This document shows, piece by piece, positions 1 to 12,525 of a stretch of DNA of 64,000 bases. The translations under genes and the position numbers were made by a program. The notes under the pieces were generated by a model. It made no database searches, was not told the DNA's origin, and worked only from the letters and a program-made list of their open reading frames with translations. Source of the DNA: Hydractinia symbiolongicarpus. Taxonomy: Eukaryota > Cnidaria > Hydrozoa > Anthoathecata > Hydractiniidae. The DNA is taken from contig NC_079881.1 in assembly GCF_029227915.1 (NCBI RefSeq), positions 4,898,001-4,962,000 of the forward strand, written 5' to 3'. Position 1 is the first letter of the stretch. The number at the start of each line of letters is the position of its first letter.

Positions 1-772
1 ACCAATGAAATTCCTTTAAATTTGCTGTGTTTGTAAAATTTCGATAACTCATGATTAAGCAAAATTCCTTCACTAAAAATTGTAAACAAGATGGCAGGAA
101 ACCAGCAGCTAGATGCCTACACAAGGTTATGCAAAATAAGCTACAACGACAGCTTTTGCAGCAGAGTCTGTTGTGTTTTTATTATGTTATTGCATAATTC
201 ATGTTTAAATTTGCAGTTGATTTCTATGTTTGTTGTTGTTGTTGTCCCAAAAACAAGTTTTGTTTTTCCAACCTCATGTTTATTAATGCGCTAAGCAAAG
301 AAAGTGACACACGCACCAGTGCTAATAATGATGGCAATACATAGTGTTTCTGAAAAGTATGGCACCACTATCTAAAAAATTTCCACCAAAGAAAAACAGG
401 CTTTTCAAAATTGACATGTGTCGAGTATGAATTTGATGATGGATGAATAATAGGTCAATGCTTCTACTTAATTGTGAAGTATATTACACACTCTCTGTGA
501 CCTAATTGTAGGGGGCGGATTATTGACAGGAGTTTTTTTTTTTCAAATCCATTGTTAAATAAATTAAAGTGGTTGAAATATAAATTATCTCTTGTGTAAC
601 ATGTGTAAGATGAAAACTTTTATTAAAATACAAACATTTTTTTTGTGAAATTAAAATGGGCGTTGCCTCCCCATTGTAAAAGTTTTATTTCATTGATCAA
701 TAACTGTTTTATAGGTATATATTTCTTGATATATTTTTACCGTACATATCAAACGAGTTTATTGTACTTTTC
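1..772. other. No supported gene; possible 5' exon of the coiled-coil gene
   Basis: A 67-codon reading frame begins at an ATG at 91 in a good initiation context (acaag before ATGG). It could supply the missing first exon of the gene that follows, because weak GT donors after 169 or 172 would leave the phase needed by the exon at 3169. Neither donor is convincing, so no exon is claimed. The rest is AT-rich with no recognisable coding similarity. Confidence 0.25.
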
Positions 773-1206
773 CAGGGTGACCACTCCTCCCCAAATCCCT
801 TAAATAACCTTAGAAAAACAAAAAAAAAAAACAAAAAAAAATTTAGCTTTTCTCCTTAATTTCTCCTTATTTCTTAACTTTTCTGATCATAACCTTTTTG
901 GAAATGTATTCATGGATTGTTCATCACCAGTGACATAACACATATTTCTTTGTTACCTAAAATCCTATATTTTCTATCTTTCAGGGCATAATTTATATGT
1001 GTATTTGTATAATTTTCTTATCATAGAACATATAGTATGTAACTTTAAGGATAGAGAACTAAAATTTTTTTTCTCCTTAATTATCCTTATTTTTTTATCT
1101 TTTTATTTTCGTTCGCAGCAAAATATCCTTAAAAAAAAGTAAATTTGTCTCTTTAATTCTCCTTAATATCCTTACTTTTGTTCTTATTTTATTATTGGTC
1201 ACCCTG
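773..1206. mobile_element. hAT-like MITE with CAGGGTGACC termini
   Basis: The segment begins CAGGGTGACC and ends with its exact reverse complement GGTCACCCTG. CAGGG-type ends are typical of hAT transposons. The interior is AT-rich and repeats short blocks such as tctccttaat and atccttaa on both sides, as in non-autonomous hAT elements. No transposase is encoded. An 8-bp target duplication is not visible in the flanks, so the copy is old or the ends are slightly misplaced. Confidence 0.5.
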
Positions 1207-1875
1207 TTGTCACCATAGCCACCTGCCATGGAACCGAACCTTCTTTTGAGTTAATATAGTCCTTAAAATTGTCTCTCACTTCTTTTGTAAGGTGACTGTA
1301 GTTGTTATTGCTAACAGAGGTTATATCTTTTATTGCATTACAAATGGATTCATTTCTCCATTCTCTGGGATTTATCCCCAAGTTTTCCCACATTGAGCGT
1401 GAGCAGACCTCAAACTCTATGAAGGAACACTTGATTCTTCTTTTTAGTGTTTTTTATACGTTTTATGTATTCCCTTCGCCTTTGTTTATTGTATGCAGCG
1501 TTTTTCTTGTGTTTTGTCTCTTGGGTATAGTGTATTTGTCGTAATTTGTGTGCATAAGTTTCTTGTTTGTTAGTGTGAAGTATCTGTGCCATGTGTGTGT
1601 GTTAACTGTAAATGTGAAATTTGGGTATTTTTGTGTTTTAGTATAGTATATGTTTTTCGTATGAATTTTCTTTTTTTTACATGGTATTGGCCGTTCGGCA
1701 TCAGGCATTTTGTAGTTAGGTTTAATTTCTGTTATTATATATTGTGATTTAGTTTTTTGTTTTTGTTTGTAGCGTTGTGAAAGGGTGGAAAAAATGTTGA
1801 ATCTTGAAATCACTTCGTGTCAGTAAACCCATCCCTTACTTGCTACCGCTAAGTTGCCGGAACACCAAGTTTCCT
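1207..1875. other. Intergenic, no gene seen
   Basis: There are open frames on both strands of up to 116 codons, with strongly biased, low-complexity composition and no similarity to a known domain. I see no splice-consistent coding structure or RNA gene. Confidence 0.5.
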
Positions 1876-1881
1876 TTATAA

Positions 1882-2750
1882 TCAACAAAGCTCAGGGCAA
1901 TAAATATTCTTTGCAATACGATCTGACATAAGGTTATGAAGAGCAACGTCCCCAAATGCATTGTCCCCAATAAATATGTATGGAAGCATAAACTGCCCAA
2001 CTTTTCTCATGACTGGTATATCCAGTGGGTTACGATCATTTGTGATTGCTATTTCCAAGTGCAATCTAGCAAAAACACTACCGTCACTCAACATGCCATA
2101 ATCTCCTACATCAACCATAGTAAATTGATAGCAAGCATTGACTACCGCCATCAACACAATACTGTGAAATTTTTTGTAGTTAAAATACATTGAGCGACCT
2201 CGTGGAGGACACTGAATGATTACATGCTTGTCATCCAAGGAACCCAAGCAATTAGGAAAGGGACTAATGTTCAAAAGAGGCTGCAACATCTTTCCACTCT
2301 CCTTCTGCGGTCAGAAAACGCATTTAGCCTTTTTCTGGTAGCTTTTTCCAAATTACCCGACACTTTTGTTTTACAATTCTCCCCACAGATGACTCACTCA
2401 TACAATAAATGGCAGATGTTGTTAAAGATGTGTCACCCGTGACTAGATGCTGAAGGGTGATTGATGCATAGCATTTCTTCTGGAGGAATTGGATCTCTTT
2501 CAGAGAGGTGCAACAAGTTGCAGTAGCTCCTCAAATTTTGATGAAAGTGTTGGAAAAATCTTAAAAAAAATTGGTGATCAAATAATTTTGTCTCCTGCAC
2601 TAAAACATGAAGTTCTCCTTTCAGTTTTTGCTCTTCTAAATATTCTTCTGACCCAAAAACGAGGTCTCTTCTTACGAGTTTGCCGTCTACGCAAAAAAAT
2701 TAACATCAACAATCGTCTTTTGTTGTTGAAGGCAGCCATATTAGTTTTGT
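1882..2750 (-). pseudogene. Broken PIF/Harbinger transposase (DDE nuclease)
   Basis: The minus strand encodes a recognisable Harbinger-type DDE transposase. The 135-codon block at 1882-2289 contains the GSLDDKHV segment, where the family has GxxDGKH, followed by YFNYKKFHSIVLMAVV and VDVGDYGMLSDG, which match the DDE_Tnp_4 core. Upstream, about 2300-2750, further pieces are readable: an arginine-rich start, then ERDPIPPEE and HLVTGDTSLTTSAIY, the usual N-terminal region. These pieces lie in different frames: a frameshift near 2445 breaks the chain and in-frame stops interrupt it. Helix-turn-helix and catalytic regions come from one ancestral protein. It is non-functional and is not part of the neighbouring coiled-coil gene. 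Confidence 0.75.
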
Positions 2751-3168
2751 TTACAATTTTAATTTTCCCTTTAGCAAGTTCTCAAAGCATGTCTCTAATA
2801 TGAAAACACTGTAAATTATTGCTTGTGGGTATGATCTTTGAAATTCAGCATTTATTTAGATAATTATTTGCTGATTTTCACAAAACATTTCATTGTATAG
2901 ATGTAAGAAATGTTACATCTAAAAATATCAAAAATTAAAATTGCTATAATTAATCATTCTTTTGTTAGACCCCTCATTAGGCTGATTATTTAGATAATCG
3001 TTTTTTAATGTTTTTATTGCAATCTTGACCTGGTTTTCCAATGTGCTTACATTTCCTATGTTAGAATAATATTGAAAATTGTTGATATTCCTGTACTCAT
3101 TAAAACTTGAATTAGAAGTTCAGTGATCACTGTACAAGCAAAATAATTGTTATTTATTGATTTTTCAG
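2751..3168. other. Presumed intron of the coiled-coil gene
   Basis: AT-rich sequence ending in a clear acceptor (atttttcag before 3169). I see no coding exon or repeat structure. Confidence 0.45.
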
Positions 3169-6100
3169 ATCAAGATATTGAGAATGAAATTAACAACTTA
3201 AAAAGTGTACAAGCAAATAAGAAGTTAGTCAATGAGAACTTAACTAAAGCGGCCAGAGTAGCTCTTGGTAAGAAATTCACTTTATACCATTTGCAACTTT
3301 ATTGAATTTTGACCATAACCAAACTTTATTTCAATGTTTAATTGTTTCAATTGTTTAAATCTTACAGAGAATGTGGAGATAGCAAGGAAAAAAGCCAGCG
3401 ATGGCCAAACAACAGTAAAACGGGCTATGGAAGTTATTGAGAATGCATTTCCTGTGTTTCTTGAAGCATGTAACAAGTCCTTTGAGGAGAACAAACTCAA
3501 TGATGAAGTGTCTAGACAGCTCAGTTATTATGAGCAATGTCAACGAGCCGAAAAACAAGCTGCATATGATATTGATATGCGACAACAGAAAGAAGGCCAA
3601 GCCTTGGAACACCTAAGTAATCATTATTATTTTTTTTGGAGCATTTAAAAGCTAGTACATAGTTGTTTTCACAGGTCTTATTTTACAGTTCAAAGTATGC
3701 AAGATTAATAATAATGATTTGAAAAAAATGGCGTTTATAAAAACATTACATCCTTTGCATCTAGAAACCTGATAGTAAAATATTATAAATTAAAAATACA
3801 AACATTCATTTTTTCACCACAACATTATATCTGTTAAATTGTAAATTCTGTTGCTTAATCCCCAAATGATAATGTTTGGCAAGCTTTAATATTGCAGAGA
3901 AAAAAAAAACAGATATAAAGTACTTAGCTGATACTCGTCCATTAATTGTCCATTGATCATTTTTTCACATCACATTTCCTTCTTACTATGTAGATATGTC
4001 GATTGAACTTTCTGAGAAGGACCTTGAAAAAATATCAAAAAAAGCATACAATGAAGAAACTCAAGAACGTTTATTAAGTTTTAAAGCTGTGGGGAAAGAA
4101 ATTGAAGATATTGTCTCCAATGAATTTGAGGAAGTGGATGGATGGTTGATTTCATGTAAAAGTGATCTTGAAGTGATTGGTAAGTCATAGATTTAAGAAG
4201 TTTGAAAATATATATCCCAGAATTTTAAAATTTGGTACACGTTTTTGTTTATAAGCTTGTCTATAAATTCTAATTTTTATTTCAGCCTAAATTGCTAAGG
4301 GTAAAAAAATTATATCAACCTTAAAGTTTTTAAGGAGTTACTCAGTTTATTACTCAGGATTTTAGATGGTAACTTGATTTCAAAGGTAGTTTTTCATTAT
4401 TTTTTTGTAAAAAAAGAAATTTAATCTTGTTTCTACTCAGAAACTGTTTTTATGTTTCTAGTCTGATCTTTCCAGGTTAAACCCGTTAAATGTCGAAGTT
4501 TTTAATCTGACTTTTCCTTGGGTTTGCCCCAAATCTCAACCTTTTGAGCCGAATCCCATCCTTAGCCTTTACCAACTTCCTTAGTCCTCAAACTTCTACA
4601 GTTATGTTTTTATTATTTAAAAAAATCTAAAAAAGTCAAATGCGAAATAAATAAAAAAGGACAGAAAATCGTAGGAGAAAACCTTAATTTGTTTAAGAAA
4701 CTACAAACCGTTTATATATATTTCTATGATAATAGCTTTATTTTGTCTGTTTGTCATTCACGAAATCTTAAAGCTATAAATACAACAAAGGTTATCGACT
4801 TTGCTTCGACGAGCGAATTCCTGTTGATTTTTTTACGAGCTAACGACTTGTGTAATGATAAACCTCAATAGCTTTTTATTTGGGTAACTCATTAGAATAT
4901 TGTTCTTCATTTGCTTATGCTAGAAACATGATGAAAAGTGTTAATGTGTTTTAATATCCTGTAAGCATTTTTTTAAACCATTTTTAGGCTAAAACTGCTC
5001 TGATGTTATGTTGATTTTGAAGATTGAATGTAGCTATGTGTCAACAAACATTAAGGGGATGTTTTACTCTCTATATTACTCCTTAGAGTTGGCCTTTTTT
5101 TCACTCCCTTTACACAGAGCTGATCTCTTTCCGGTTGACACTCCGTAGAGCAGACATCTTTTCCGGTCCTGCTTCATAGAGTTGACATCTTTTCTGGTCC
5201 TGTTATGCGGAGAGGATCTCTATTACATTTCTGAAGCTTTATCAGTAACATGTGTAAGAAAAATTACCAGATTGTATTTCTTTTTGAAAAAGTTACAGCG
5301 CCTAGCTTACTAACAGGAACCGTAACATCCATGGTTTAGCAACATTGTTGTTAACAATATCTGTTTCAAAGAGACTAAGTTGCTTCTGGTCAGACAGTTA
5401 ATTTTATTGTATTATTTATTTATCAATTATCCATTGTGTATGCCAGTGTTTGAAACATTATTGTTCAAGGAAATGCCTTGAAAACACTTGTAAAGTTTTA
5501 AAATAATTCTCGACATTTATAATAATTTAAGATGGAGTTCTGAATTGCGGGAAACAAACATTTTCTGCAAAAAAGTACCCAACTTGCTAGTGAGAATTTA
5601 ACTGCTGGTTTTAGCTTGTTAGTATTTAACGTGATTACTTTCTCAGGGATTGTCAGGAATTTTTAGAAATATTGTCAATATATGCATTTGATTTGTCAAT
5701 TTTCAGATTTGTTACAGAATGAACAAAAGGAAAGATTTATCACGGCTACAAAATCATATGAGCAATTGGACAAGAGTTATGACATGAAAATATCATTGAA
5801 TAAAACTCGCCAAGAAGAATTGAATCGTCAGCTCTCTGAAGTAAAAAGACAAGAACGCAAGCTGATAGAAGATCAAGCATTCCAAAAAGAAGTGCAAGCA
5901 AGAGCTAAATTGGTAAGTATTTTGTCACGATCTTGGATGGTTGTTTAGTTAAACTGCTTCGTTAAAACCTTATTATAATCCACTTCTCGTCTGTCCACAA
6001 GAAAATTGTCGTGCAAGAGGCACACAAAATAGCGTTGGGTTAACGAAAATTTTCTTATGAATAGATGAGTCTTTAAACTCTCAATGTCCATGGGTGAATC

Positions 6101-9100
6101 AGGACATTGTAAAGGTGAATTTGAGAACAAAACTTTTCATCAATTTTTAAGTTAATAAGTTGTCACTTTGTATGAATGTTTATATAAAAGATGGCTGTTT
6201 AAAATATTCTATCTTGCCTGGCTGTAGGCAATAAGCCTGGTCTAGACTGATGTAACTGAAATGCAGATAAAAGTCTACAATGGAAAAAAATGTGCCGTTA
6301 AAATTTACACCAACACACTTCAATATTAAAATCTTCAAAACTTTTTTGGCTGTTAACGTGTTTATTTTATTTTATTTTTTTTTTTGGGGGGGGGGGGGGT
6401 TAATTTGAGAATGTTTTATTGGGGCCATTATGGCCGCAGCTATCAGCTTAATATGCTTTATAATCATTACATTAGGATGGCTGCATTTTATAAATTTTTA
6501 TTTCTGCAAACGCTTGCAAACGGACTTGTATAAACTTTCAAAACGGAGCTTTCCCATGTACTAAGCTGCAGCGAAAAACGCTTCCATAAAAAGAATTCTT
6601 AATTGACCTCTCCCCCTCAAAAAAAAATCTGCAAATGTATGAAATGTCTAATATAATATTTGATCCATATTTCAGATGCAAATTATGGCTGGTTAGGATT
6701 TATAATTACTGTACCTTAATGGAACAAGTTATTTGCAAAAAAAGGAGAAAAAATTGCAATAGAAATTTTTGTAGATAAAAGAATTAAAAAATTTTGCAAC
6801 AGTAAGATTTTATAGATAACAGATCTTTAATTTTTTTGCTGAACATCAAGCAAGTTCTGCAGAAAAATCTACTTCCACAAATAATTTTTCCCATCTCGAC
6901 TAGCTACGTTCAATTTAACTTGATGAAATTTTGTAGCTACCTACCCTCACAAATTCGTCAATAACTTACTGTTTGTTTGTTTGTTTGTTTCGAAATTCCT
7001 ATAGCAAGCTAGCTACAAAAGAATACGGTTAAGACAGCAAGCAGCAAAACACTGATTGCAAAATTTATAATGAAAGTAAAACAGCAAGCACTGTTATCCA
7101 AATATCTTGTCACACAGACAGTTATTTTCATTTTAGAAAATAGGTGAAAGGGATGAAAGTATAAAATGTTGTGGTCAGGCTTTCTCAGCTATAACTTATA
7201 CGATTAACAATAATAAATAGAATAAAAATTAGCAATAATAACCATTTAAATTTTTTTTGCTAACGGTTGCAAGGTAACAAGGGAAGACTACAAGATGGAG
7301 ATCTCCCACTAATAATGATTTCACTCCTTTAATTAATTTTGTTGTTCAGCTTCATGATAATGTCACATCTCAAATGACAGAACTCCAACGTTCAATCCTT
7401 GGTATCCAAAACAGAGCTAAAACATGTCAACAAGTAATGGAGTCTATGAACAGTAAGTGACTAATTATTTACGTTCTTTGTTTTGTTTTAATTACCGCTA
7501 ACGTAAAGTAGGTTTATCTTTTACTGTGTATATGTTACGATCAGCTAATTTTTGATTTAGTTTGCGGTAAGGAACTGTTAGATGCATCCGTTTCTGCCGA
7601 AGAAGCATACATCGCTCACTTGAAGAATTTAGAAACGGAAGCGATGACCCGTTACAGGTTTGCACTGGCAACGAAAGCTGTCGAGAAGAAGATCACCATC
7701 GAGAACAGCTACGAAAACATTTTAGATTACAAAGAAAGGGTATGTTAGTTAGGGCTTTGTAAGAAAGTCAGGATTTCGTGGTAATCACCTTCCTGGAAAG
7801 CCATGGAATTAGCTTTTTGTCCTGGGATGTGTTCTAATTTTCCTAAATTATTGGAGTTATTTATTTTGATTATTTTGAAGTTTCATCACAACAATGATTT
7901 TTATTCTTGTAAAATGTTTTTATAATTTTTGTTTTTGGAAAGCCTAATGTATTGATACGACATACGTGTTCTTAAGAGAAACAAACTCGGGTTAGGTAAA
8001 GGTAGGTAAACATTATATATTTTTTTATACTTTTTCAGATGAAAGTCCTCCAAGAAGAACTAAAGAAGGCCGTGCAGCGTAATCAACGACTGGTTGCTGA
8101 ACAAACAAGAGATAAACTGAAAGAATTCAACCAAGAGAAGAAGAAGGAACAAGAGATACACAAAGATGCTGAAGACAATTTGAAATGCATTATGGAGAAG
8201 CTGGAAAAATGTGACGCAGAGTTGGTTAAACGACACATTCATATTGAATCTGTTGATACCCTATGTAAGTTATTTATATTGTCGAACCTCTTTTTTATTG
8301 GTCAAATTGTCGAACCTCATTTTATTGGTCATATTGTCGAACCTCTTTTTTATTAGTCAAATTGTCGAACCTCATTTTATTGGTTATATTGTTGAACCTC
8401 ATTTTATTGGTCATATTGTCGAACCTCATTTTATTGGTTATATTGTCGAACCTCATTTTATTGGTCATATTGTCGAACCTCATTTTATTGGTTATATTGT
8501 CGAACCTCATTTTATTGGTCATATTGTCGAACCTCTTTTTTATTAGTCAAATTGTCGAACCTCATTTTATTGGTTATATTGTCGAACCTCATTTTATTGG
8601 TTATATTGTTGAACCTCATTTTATTGGTCATATTGTCGAACCTCATTTTATTGGTTATATTGTCGAACCTCATTTTATTGGTTATATTGTCGAACCTCAT
8701 TTTATTGGTCATATTGTCGAACCTCATTTTATTGGTTATATTGCCGAACCTCATTTTATTGGTCATATTGTCGAACCTCTTTTTTATTAGTCAAATTGTC
8801 GAACCTCATTTTATTGGTCATATTGTCGAACCTCTTTTTTATTAGTCAAATTGTCGAACCTCATTTTATTGGTTATATTGTCGAACCTCATTTTATTGGT
8901 TATATTGTTGAACCTCATTTTATTGGTCATATTGTCGAACCTCTTTTTTATTAGTCAAATTGTCGAACCTCATTTTATTGGTCATATTGTCGAACCTCAT
9001 TTTATTGGTTATATTGTTGAACCTCATTTTATTGGTCATATTGTCGAACCTCATTTTATTGGTTATATTGTTGAACCTCATTTTATTGGTCATATTGTCG

Positions 9101-10411
9101 AACCTCATTTTATTGGTTATATTGTCGAACCTCATTTTATTGGTCATATTGTCGAACCTCATTTTATTGGTTATATTGTCGAACCTCATTTTATTGGTCA
9201 TATTGTCGAACCTCATTTTATTGGTTATATTGTCGAACCTCTTTTTTATTAGTCAAATTGTCGAACCTCATTTTATTGGTTATATTGTCGAACCTCATTT
9301 TATTGGTTATATTGTCGAACCTCATTTTATTGGTCATATTGTCGAACCTCATTTTATTGGTTATATTGTCGAACCTCTTTTTTATTAGTCATATTGTCGA
9401 ACCTCATTTTATTGGTTATATTGTCGAACCTCATTTTATTGGTTATATTGTCGAACCTCATTTTATTGGTCATATTGTCGAACCTCATTTTATTGGTTAT
9501 ATTGTCGAACCTCATTTTATTGGTCATATTGTCGAACCTCTTTTTTATTAGTCAAATTGTCGAACCTCATTTTATTGGTTATATTGTCGAACCTCATTTT
9601 ATTGGTTATATTGTCGAACCTCATTTTATTGGTCATATTGTCGAACCTCATTTTATTGGTTATATTGTCGAACCTCATTTTATTGGTCATATTGTCGAAC
9701 CTCATTTTATTGGTCATATTGTCGAACCTCATTTTATTGCTGATATTGTCGAACTTCATTTTATTAGTCATATTGTTGAACCTCTTTATATTGGTCATAT
9801 TATCGAACTCATTTTATTAGTCATATTGTCGAACCTCTTTATATTGGTCATATTATCGAACCTCATTTTATTGCTCATATTATCTGTTTTCAAAAGTAAA
9901 TTGTGGCTTATTTTCTAATTTTTGTATGCGCGCAAAAACCTATTTTCCTATTTCATAAAAGTCACTTTATTTTTACGCGCGAAACTATAATTAAGACCCT
10001 TAACGTGAAAATTAGTAAACTCGAAATTTGAGTTTATAACGATGTGTCTTTTGGGACAAAAAATGTCGGCAATAACAAGGCAACATGTTTATAAATCCTT
10101 TGTACGACCAATTACAAGTCTAGAGTTGTTTTAAAGTGTTTCTTTTTTACCGTATGCATAGACAAAAGTGAAAAGTGACCAAACAGTAAGGAATAGTTTG
10201 TCCATTAAAAAATTTTGTCTAACTAATATTTTGTTTCATTTCTTTTGTTCGCTATCACATAAGAGGACAAGGTGTTTTATACAAACTTTTAAACAATATT
10301 TTTATTTTGTTTGTAGATGATATAAGAAAGCAAGAAATGGAAATCTCCTTGGCGGAGGGCTATTCGTCATTAGAACTCTCCGACGCAGAATACGAAGAAG
10401 AGGAAGAGTGA
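3169..10411 (+). CDS. Coiled-coil protein of unknown function, 8 exons seen, 5' end unresolved
   Basis: Eight exons with GT-AG borders join in one frame: 3169-3267, 3368-3616, 3994-4179, 5707-5912, 7350-7452, 7561-7739, 8039-8264 and 10317-10411 (stop TGA). Together they give about 446 residues. The first seen exon starts mid-codon, so at least one upstream coding exon is missing from this model. The product is charged and helical almost throughout, rich in E, K, Q and L with heptad-like spacing (for example RQEELNRQLSEVKRQERKL), and ends in an acidic tail, DAEYEEEEE. No signal peptide, membrane segment or catalytic motif is visible. I do not recognise the family; a cytoskeletal or ciliary scaffold is possible but unproven. 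Its last intron is filled by a 27-bp minisatellite, and a Helitron lies in the intron after 4179. AATAAA at 11193 may be its polyadenylation signal. Confidence 0.75.
4723..4850 (+). mobile_element. Short decayed non-autonomous Helitron
   Basis: It starts with TC in TCTATGATAATAGC, followed by TGTCTGTTTGTC, and ends GAGCTAACGACTTG. These match the 5' and 3' ends of the better preserved copy at 12526-12652, and the lengths agree (128 and 127 bp). The 3' CTRR is CTTG here instead of CTAG and the terminal hairpin has decayed. It sits in an intron of the coiled-coil gene. Confidence 0.55.
5085..5225. repeat. Degenerate tandem repeat of about 30 bp
   Basis: Three to four imperfect copies of a unit containing gtagagcagacatcttttc and ggtcctg follow one another inside an intron of the coiled-coil gene. 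The copies differ at many positions. Confidence 0.5.
5913..7349. other. Intron of the coiled-coil gene, no further gene
   Basis: The intron holds a G-tract near 6384-6399, a short GTTT run near 6970 and AT-rich sequence. I see no exon, RNA gene or defined transposon in it. Confidence 0.5.
8277..9880. repeat. 1.6-kb minisatellite of 27-bp units in the last intron of the coiled-coil gene
   Basis: About 59 head-to-tail copies of a 27-bp unit, tcgaacctcattttattggt plus tatattg or catattg. A longer 28-bp variant containing ctcttttttattag recurs at irregular intervals (near 8344, 8534, 8779, 8835, 8942, 9241, 9377 and 9540), which points to expansion of multi-unit blocks. Because 27 is a multiple of three and the unit has no stop in several frames, long reading frames appear on both strands (nonapeptides such as IVEPHFIGY and TNKMRFDNI). 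They lie between a good donor at 8265 and the acceptor before 10317, so they are intronic artefacts. Units degrade at the right edge after about 9740. Confidence 0.95.
9881..10316. other. Remainder of the last intron of the coiled-coil gene
   Basis: Unique AT-rich sequence between the minisatellite and the acceptor tttgtag at 10310-10316. Nothing further seen. Confidence 0.5.
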
Positions 10412-11994
10412 TATATTTCAGGCGTCACAGAAAAACATAAATATAAAGTATTTAAAGTTACGACTGCACCTACCAATAATGGACTCAGTTTTATAGTGTC
10501 ACCTGTAAATGATGGGTGCGTATCAAAAGTGAAACTGCTGCTTAGAAGCGTTCTTCCTTTCTACACATATTTTAGTAAAATTTATTTTAACATATTTTTA
10601 AAATTGAGTATGTATGAATCAACTGGAGGAGATGTAAAGGTAAATACAGCTCAGTTTCGGTTGTTTCAATGGTTTGACCAAAAAGGATATTCTTTTAAGA
10701 GATTAATGACCAGAAAAAAGCGTCCCTTTCGCATAATTCTTATTTTTCTTATATATTATATATTTAATATTTGCTTTCAACTATCTTTTTTACTAACTGT
10801 TAATCACTGTGGTAGCCACCAATGGCCCGCCCTTTTTTTAAAAAGAAATCCAATACGTGTTTTATATTAAATTTTTAATAAGGCTTTACGATTTTATTCA
10901 CTGAAGTAATGTCGATAGTTTTTACTCTAGATATAGACTGTGTCTGCTAATAACAAAATATAAATCAATATGGGATAGGTGAATATGATATCCTGATTAG
11001 TTGGCAGAAGGAACTATCCCTTTTAAAATTATAAGCCAATGCAGTGATTTAAGGGTTTAATGTATATTTATCTTTCTTTTTGTTTTTATTTTTTTTCATA
11101 AATCATTTTGAAGCATATCATAGAAGAATAAGTAAAAACAACATGTATATATTTAAAAATGTTGTGTTTAATTTGTTGTTACACTTTCTCAGAATAAAAC
11201 TGTCTCGATACGACAAAGCCTTATAAAATTTTCGCTGACAGTATAGAGAAATTCAAATCTTTACCCGCTAGTTGCGACCGTTTTCAGCATTATGAAGGAT
11301 GGAGAAAACCTGGAAAAAGTAAGCTCATCAAGACAAATTTGTGTTTGTTTTTTAAAAATGAATGTCACAATCTTAATACTTAGCCTTTGAGTTTTACAGT
11401 AGTTATAAACTTACCCCTCTTTACACACAGTTTTTTAGTGTTTCTAACTACAGGACTCGGACAATGTTCTAAAAAAAGATTTCCAACCTAAAATTCATGT
11501 TTATTGATCAAAGGGAATCAGCACATATCAACTTGTCAGAGATGACTCATGTTATGAGAAACACAAAAAACATCTCGCAGGTTTTTCCCTATTCTAGTGA
11601 ACGGCGAATAAACTAAACACAGGTGATGGAGTACAAATTTCGTCCATATTAGCACATTATTTTTTTGTAATCTAATTATAGAGGAGGATAACAGAAGTGG
11701 GACACCCATTTTAATTTATTAATATCTTCAGATATTAGATAAAAAATTTACCTCGGCCCTTTAGAACCTAGTAAAATTTGAAAATAAAAAGTCCACCCAT
11801 TTCGATATGATAACACTCGCCAATATGGATTAGAAGATTACCACCTTAGTAATCATACCCTCCCTCCCTCCCTACAATTGCTTCACCTAGAGAGTGAGTT
11901 ACTGGAATTAAATCTCAATTGTTTTCGTTGCACCCTACCTTAAATTTGTATCATGAATAAATCTACCTTGTGATTTATTGATCGTCCTTTCTAA
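10412..11994 (+). other. 3' untranslated and intergenic sequence after the coiled-coil gene
   Basis: AT-rich sequence with an AATAAA hexamer at 11193-11198, a plausible polyadenylation signal about 780 nt after the stop. The 124-codon frame at 10496-10870 has low-complexity composition and no family similarity, so I treat it as chance. No other gene is seen up to the MITE-like end at 11995. Confidence 0.4.
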
Positions 11995-12184
11995 AGGCCG
12001 AGATACACTTGAGATTTTTATTTCAAAATATGTCTGAGACTAGTGTTTCAATAGTGTTTGAAATACTTTTTTACTATTTCAAAATTAGTAAGGTCTTTCA
12101 GCATATTTAATCATTGAATCAAAATAGGAAGGTTATCATGTCAATATTAAAGAGGAGAGGACTGAGAAAGAGGAGAAAATAGTA

Positions 12185-12348
12185 AACGGGATATTTGTGT
12201 CTGTATCTGCGCGGACCCCCCCGCTGAGTTAGAAAATGATGTTACAGAAACACGAATATCAAATGCGATATATCTTTATCCACTTTGTTTCGACGGGTAA
12301 ATGTAATGGGCGGGCGAACCCCAGGGTTTTTTCACGGGCAACGGCTAG
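12185..12348 (+). mobile_element. Decayed Helitron copy, first of a tandem series
   Basis: It ends with ttcacgggcaacggCTAG, matching the Helitron 3' end found in the next two copies, and contains gcgatatatctttatccact, shared with copy two (gcggtatatttctgtccact). The 5' end is not sharp; tgtgtctgtatctgcgcg near 12195 may be its degraded TC terminus. It abuts the next copy without spacer. Confidence 0.45.
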
Positions 12349-12525
12349 TCTCTTTAATAATAGCCGTCGTCTGTGTGTCCGCAAAAGCCGTGTCCCGTAA
12401 CGGAAACACGAAATTTTTAAAATACGCATCAATACCAAATGCGGTATATTTCTGTCCACTTTGTTGCCACGAGTTAATTTAAAGGACGGGCGACCGCATG
12501 GATTTTTCCATGGGCTAACGACTAG
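12349..12525 (+). mobile_element. Non-autonomous Helitron, second of a tandem series
   Basis: It starts TC (TCTCTTTAATAATAGCC, then CGTCTGTGTGTC) and ends with a hairpin, CATGGA-tttt-TCCATG, followed by GGCTAACGACTAG. The TC start, 3' hairpin about 10 nt from the end and CTRR terminus are the diagnostic features of Helitrons. The next copy begins immediately with TC. No Rep/helicase is encoded. Confidence 0.7.

Noticed and set aside
91..294. 67-codon frame with good ATG context as a gene
   Set aside because: After the first 25 codons it is low-complexity, and no convincing donor links it to the downstream exons; kept only as a possible first exon.
8211..9918. Many overlapping long reading frames with IVEPHFIGY- or TNKMRFDNI-type repeats
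   Set aside because: They are by-products of a 27-bp intronic minisatellite whose unit length is a multiple of three.
10496..10870. 124-codon open frame after the coiled-coil gene
   Set aside because: It lies in the presumed 3' UTR, with F/Y/I-rich composition and no similarity.
12259..12482. Short frames on both strands around 12.3 kb
   Set aside because: They lie entirely within Helitron copies.
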